Below, one piece after another: positions 59,200 to 64,000 of a DNA stretch of 64,000 bases. This DNA comes from Heliocybe sulcata (Eukaryota; Basidiomycota; Agaricomycetes; Gloeophyllales; Gloeophyllaceae). A program made the translations under genes and the position numbers. Numbering within the stretch: the stretch's first letter is position 1; the number at the start of each line of letters is the position of its first letter. Where the stretch lies: assembly GCA_004369045.1 (NCBI GenBank), contig ML213545.1, positions 1-64,000 of the forward strand, in the 5' to 3' direction. Below the pieces are notes generated by a model. The model searched no databases, was not told the origin of the DNA, and saw only the letters and a program-made list of their open reading frames with translations.

Positions 59200-60211
59200 G
59201 GAACGTCACCTGGACGAGTTAAACAAGTGCCAATGGTATAGGATACAGGCTTCTCGATGTCCGCTGACAGATTGCGTGGCAGTACGCGAAGACGATACAA
59301 TTGACGTGAATTGTGAGAGTCAGTGTCAGCGAAAATCCAATCTCCAGCTTGGGGATCTTCTACTCGCAGTTTGAGCTTCGGAGCAATGTCTGATCGCCGA
59401 CTGGGATAGAAACCAAAGCTCGCAGGATTGTTGCGACAACTTCGAGGACTTGCGTCTCTCGGTCGGAATGGAGTGTTGATTGGATTCAAATGAGTCGTCG
59501 TGGGTCAACCTGACTGTGAGAAGGGTCTTGAGCACGAGATGGAAGTGAGATCTGGGCAAACGTAAGGGCCATACGCGCAGCGTGTGGGTGCCTATGGGGC
59601 CATAGACTTATACGAATACCTAACACCGAGCTCTAGCTAGATGACTGTGGTGGGAATCATTGAGCATGTTAGTCGCGTACAAGCACTGTTATTTTAATTG
59701 TGCACCTCACGTTCAGACACATTGTTGGACCTTTTCTTGGTAGGATTGTGGTCTGCAAACGACCACGAAGGGCGAACAATGGACGCCAGCTCTAATACTG
59801 GCCCGTGCATCTAGCAAACCCTTGCTCGCCATTGTGTGGTCAAACGCAGTGCAGCGTCAGGCGTCGACATTTGCAATGCGCCTCGTTTCTGCGGCGTGCT
59901 GCAGCGTGCTGATGGCAAAGCCTCCGTGGGACCGCTTGCACTGCATTTTGTAATGACGATCGGTGTCCTAAATAGGTTTCAACGCTAATTATAGAGATGT
60001 GGCGAGCTCCGTTAGACTCGTCTATGGTTAGGATTATCACAAGCAATAGGCAACTGGATGGACTGGAGGAAGGATATCTTGCAGGATGGAATAGCGAGGC
60101 GATCGACCGGCACAGCTGTGCCGTTGCGAAAGGTCAAAGTGCAGGGGCACCTTCCTAGCACTTTGACATCAGGACCAAACCCACAAACCATCCTTTGTGC
60201 CACCCCACCGG

Positions 60212-60219
60212 GTATATAA
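60212..60219 (+). promoter_or_regulatory. TATA box of zinc-finger gene 2
   Basis: GTATATAAG lies about 240 nt upstream of the ATG, soon after the duplicated string GCACTTTGACATCA. The equivalent place in copy 1 reads CTTAAAAG. Confidence 0.5.
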
Positions 60220-60454
60220 GCCGTCCAAATTTCCCCTCGGTCCTACCACCCCCCACATCCGAAACTGTCAACTGCGTGTCTCTCCCAGCCCAACACCTTT
60301 ACGCATCAGACCTCAGACCTTTGCTCTATACTCGAGATCAATCTCATCTTGACGCCACACCGCCGAACACGCTCGCCACAGTCGCGCTCGAAACGATCCT
60401 GCACAACTCGTACTCACACTACTCTCCAACATAAGACCACCACTTCGATAAGCC

Positions 60455-62240
60455 ATGTCCGAGTCCACCTCGCAGAACAATACACCGGCATCCCAAGGCG
60501 TCGACAACGGGCGAATGCCACCGGGCAATCAACCTGCCACGGGCGACATCGGGTCATTGGACAAATGGGTGCAGGACGAGGTACGCATTGTCTTATATAT
60601 GATGAATGAATATAGCCTTACGTGACGCGCACACATCCGAGCCACTCGAAACCTTTATGCCAACATCCACACCTACTACAAGCGAATTACCCAGCGATAC
60701 GACCACACCAGACTCTTGGGAGGCCTTGCATGAGTTCTACACTGCTCTCTTTGGCCCTTCAGCAGACACCGCGCCAGATGTATCACAGGAAGGGGCTATG
60801 AACGACACCACGCCGTTGGGCGGCCCCGCGGATACCATCGGCCCTCCCATCCAGTCATCACAGTATAACTCCACTACCATACCGCCGCACCAGCCTGAAC
60901 ACGTCGCCGAGACGGCACCTGTAACATTCACACCTGCACCACAGGGCCCGTTGCCCACCTGGCCAACGGCTTTCACGCTGCCCTCCTGGCCAACGGATTT
61001 CATGCTGGCCAACTTTGAGCTCAGTACGGTCAGCCCCGCCGATGTCTTCCTATACAGTCTCACCAGCGAAGCAGCGGAACCTACTCACCACTCACCCGAG
61101 CCAACACTGTTCCCATTCCGGGCACCCATCCCTACATCCCGTCGCTCGGTAACACCACCCCATGTCTCTCCGCCTGCCGACGACGGAGATGACAATAACT
61201 ATGCATCCTCTGCACGAGAAAGCTTAGATACTGTGATATCCGACAACAAGGACGGAGCTTCTGCAAGGCTGTACGCGGGCGGGAAGAGCCAGCGTACCCC
61301 AGTTTCGCGCTCGCATCTATGCAGCGCAGCTCGCAGGAGCGACACTCATGTCTTTTCTTCGGCTCCTCACCCGACCTCTGGTCACCCTAGACGTGTTGGG
61401 TCTCCTCCTCCCATGTTCGTGTCGAGTGAGAGAAGCACCACACTAGGAGCTAGTCCTTCGACTTCCGATCGCCGCGAACCTTCCTCAGTCGCGCAATGGA
61501 CCGGGATGCCGGGCCCTGGTCCCTCTACGCTGGCAACTGCCTCTCACCCATCTATGTTGTTAGATAAGTCCCGGGCCTACACCGGCGGCAAGGTCCCGCG
61601 CAACCCCGAGCTCCATCGCCAGACGGTGTACCCCAAGTCCAAGCCCTCGAAGGCCACGAAGGGCAAGACCGGTAAGGGCAAGCGGCGCGCACAAGACGAT
61701 GGGGATGAGGACTACGTACCTGAGAGGACGACGAGGAACAGAAAGCACAAGCAGAAGGGGACCGAGGTTCCCCAGCCCGGCCTCGCGTTGAGCTTCGACA
61801 TAGCGGACTACGACTTGTCCGAAAGCGAGCCGCTCCTGGCCAGGGTGACACGTTCGAGCGGCAACCCCATCGCTTCTTCGTCCGGTGTGCAGCTCGAGGA
61901 CCTACAGCCAGAGGCCATCCACGCCGAGCTTGACGAGGACCAGGACGGTACCGATGAATACAAGCCGAGCGACGGAAGCGAGAGTGCCAGCACTAGCCCC
62001 GAGCCCAACCCGCCGAAACACAGGACCACCGTCGCAGTTGAGAAGTCGAAGAAAAAGCCTCCTCCCGAGAGCTCCAAGCCCGCCTGTCCCGAGTCCCGCC
62101 TCGAGCCGCTCCAGGTGACGCACGACGGCATCACCAAGTGGATTTGCCCGCACGATGGCTGTGATCACCGCACCACGTCCAAGGGCGACATGGGCCGCCA
62201 CATGCAAAGCAGACGCCATGTGGGCCCGCAATTCTTCTGA
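60455..62240 (+). CDS. C2H2 zinc-finger protein 2, second finger lost, 574 aa
   Basis: Two exons (60455-60580, 60642-62240; 61-nt intron) give exactly 575 codons. Regions in order are a disordered Pro/Thr/Ser-rich half with [35 protein letters not shown], a basic then acidic stretch, and one finger [19 protein letters not shown] with RHMQSRRH. The stop TGA at 62238-62240 stands exactly where the paralogue has the first Cys codon (TGC) of finger 2. In the same frame after the stop, KRCNRLFQRADPLKRHC still follows, so this is a nonsense change that trims one finger. The splice acceptor is displaced 9 nt from that of the paralogue. It could be a working one-finger protein or an early pseudogene. 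Confidence 0.8.
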
Positions 62241-63245
62241 AAGCGGTGCAACAGGTTGTTCCAGCGCGCCGATCCGCTGAAGCGACATTGCAAAGGAGGG
62301 AAGTGCCCCGGAGGCACGCATAGTCCTGAGGAGTGTGCACCACCACCACGACGAGGGCCTCGAGGAAGAGTGGAGAGGCAGAAGACTCAATAGACGAACG
62401 CCAGGAAGAGAGGAGCGGACGAAGGTGTCTGCATATAGATTTGGTTACGGGCTTCTGTTTGCGCAAGTAGTATTGTTCGAGTTCGATTTTCTGGTGATTT
62501 CGCTTACATTCGGTCTTGTTCGTCACGGCTATTACCTTTCACTCTCCCCCTATTGTTCATGCTCCATACCGTGTAGTTTAGCTTCCTGCTTCGTTCTCCT
62601 TGTCCGGCCGTATACCCTGTAGTTTATGGGGTTCCTATAGTTTCTTACTTCATCAATTAGATTCTATTTTGAACCTGAGCTCACTCACCAATGTCAATTA
62701 CTACCATAAAGACAGACTGCGGAGTCTGCCAGTCAGATAGATGGTGTGGAGGATACATACGCAAGACGTGCCGAGCCGTACGAGAGCGCCATACGATCAA
62801 GATGGGCAGCGATAGGGACATCGCGCTCATTCCTGTGTCCAACTTGGAACAAGATGACATTAAACGTTCATTACCGACTGTTAGAGAAGGCCGATGCTTA
62901 CCTCTCATAGTATAGACGCGTCCTGAAGATGTCCCTGTCGATGCGGTCGGACTTCCACTGCTACAGTGATCCACCGGCACAAAAGCGTAGAGAGAAATAC
63001 AGTACTGTCATAAACATACCGTTTAGAGGCTTCCAGAGCCTGAGCAAAGAGAAAATCCTGCAACGTCCTAACAATGAGCGGGAGACATAAGTAGTATGAC
63101 GAGACGGTAAAAACAACTTCCGGCATTGGCCGATGCCATCTCTACGCCATCGCTCTACGCCTTGTCGCTCTCGCTAAGCATCCCAGTATACATTCAGGAT
63201 CGTTCGAATTGTTTTCGATCCTGCGACATACAACGGCTCACAACT
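62241..63245. other. 3' flank of zinc-finger gene 2 and LysM promoter
   Basis: The first 100 bases still translate as the second finger and tail after the stop. A minus-strand frame at 62681-62980 is not conserved in the duplicate and is not called. The last 110 bases precede the LysM gene. Confidence 0.4.
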
Positions 63246-64000
63246 ATGTCAATCACTTCCCGGCGCCCTCAGCACATCCCAGCACCGCTCTGCCTCGCAT
63301 GCGCCTCCTCTCTCCCGCCCAAACCGTCCGACTCTGATCTATACCACACCCGGTGCTGCAACCGACCCATATGCCCCGCTTGCGTTCAGAGGAACCCGAG
63401 GTTAACGCGGTACGATCCTTGTCTGGCTTGCTTGGGCGGCGTTCGGGCTGTCAGTAGAAAGACAGGGGAAGAGGCGAGGAATGTGGATGCGGCGGTGAGA
63501 GATGAGGATGTGTTTGTGGTGGGAGAGGAAGAGGAGGAAGGGGATGATGTGTCGCTGAGCGATACGCTTGTGCCTGAGTCTTCGGACGGGTTGACGGAGG
63601 TACTTGCGGCAGAGACTCAGGCTGAGAACCTCCCCGCCAGCTCTATATCTGCTCCGGCAAAGTACTATATCCAGCCTGGAGACACGCTGCTTGGCATTTC
63701 TCTGAAATTCCATGTCGATGTGGGTATACTCCCTATAGCATCTGCTTGGGCCATATATACTCATACGCTTCTTGCAGGGTCGCCACCTCTGTCGTCTCAA
63801 TAACCTTCCCACCACTACTCTAACTACGACCCCTCACATCTTACACACCCGCCGTCTCATAACCCTCCCGCTGACCGCCAAGACGCAAGGCAAAGCCCAC
63901 GTCTTCACGGGGGACATCCCGCCAACCTCAGAAGACGCAGTGCGAGACAAGGTCAGGGAAGAGAAACGCAGACGAGAGGTCGCGCGCAGCCGGTTCCAGA
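63246..64000 (+). CDS. LysM-domain protein with N-terminal Cys cluster, partial
   Basis: The ATG at 63246 (MSITSRRPQHIPAPLCLACA) is chosen because it just precedes the Cys cluster; an in-frame codon at 63126 would add 40 residues. Three CxxC pairs (CLAC, CPAC, CLAC) plus RCCNRP suggest a zinc-ribbon-like fold. An acidic linker follows, then the LysM block KYYIQPGDTLLGISLKFHVD, continuing after a 58-nt intron (63720-63777) as GRHLCRLNNLPTTTL. No signal peptide is seen, so this is probably an intracellular LysM protein, unlike secreted chitin-binding effectors. The frame runs into the window end at RREVARSRFQ. Its promoter coincides with the border of the duplicated zinc-finger unit. Confidence 0.8.

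Larger units (their letters stand above)
59200..63140. repeat. Direct duplication, copy 2 (zinc-finger unit)
   Basis: Partner of 28590-32905. The unit ends at CCGGCATTGGCCGATG (63121-63136), within the promoter of the LysM gene. In copy 1 the sequence after this point is unrelated. Confidence 0.75.

Overview
This is a nuclear window from a filamentous basidiomycete, most likely an Agaricomycete. The evidence is many short introns (about 40-70 nt, GT-AG with CTNA-type branch points), several fungal-type FunK1 kinases, a DUF6589 protein, a laccase, a microsomal P450 and small Thr-rich secreted proteins. No tRNA, rRNA, CRISPR array or complete retroelement was recognised. Species-level placement is not possible from sequence reading alone.

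Layout. (1) 0.5-4.2 kb: the C-terminal part of a DUF6589 gene and a RecQ-like helicase, converging with 13 nt between their stops; the helicase has one in-frame stop. (2) 4.7-26.2 kb: a multiply duplicated, rearranged block. Its core is a converging pair, a FunK1 kinase and a RIX7/NVL-type AAA ATPase, followed by a conserved remnant of unknown function, an FAD monooxygenase and a P450. The block is arranged as a large imperfect palindrome centred near 16.02 kb. Its left arm keeps an intact 502-residue P450. Its right arm keeps the only long FunK1 (777 residues) and the only RIX7 with both ATPase modules. Three further FunK1 copies share one internal deletion, and several copies are fragments. 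(3) 26.3-27.4 kb: a frame-disrupted ankyrin/MYND gene. (4) 28.6-32.9 kb and 59.2-63.1 kb: a direct duplication of about 4 kb, each copy with a C2H2 zinc-finger gene; the second copy has lost its second finger to a stop. (5) 34-58 kb: ordinary conserved genes, many intact across numerous introns: a small secreted protein, PP2A methylesterase (PPE1), GET4, a cytochrome b5-acyl-CoA dehydrogenase fusion, a methyltransferase-GT8 fusion, an MFS transporter, an ICT1-like release factor, a laccase and a second small secreted protein. (6) 63.2-64 kb: the start of a LysM-domain gene running off the window.

How the genes fit together. The housekeeping genes (GET4, PPE1, ICT1, RIX7) act in tail-anchored protein targeting, PP2A regulation, mitochondrial translation rescue and 60S ribosome assembly. 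The laccase, P450, monooxygenase, transporter and secreted proteins fit a saprotrophic or wood-decay life style (inference). The most unusual structure is the FunK1/RIX7 palindrome, where duplication, inversion and internal deletion have produced a family of shortened kinases that keep their promoter. Exon boundaries given here were found by reading frame continuity and splice consensus; for P450, PPE1, GET4, laccase, ICT1, the dehydrogenase and the long FunK1 the spliced length is an exact multiple of three.
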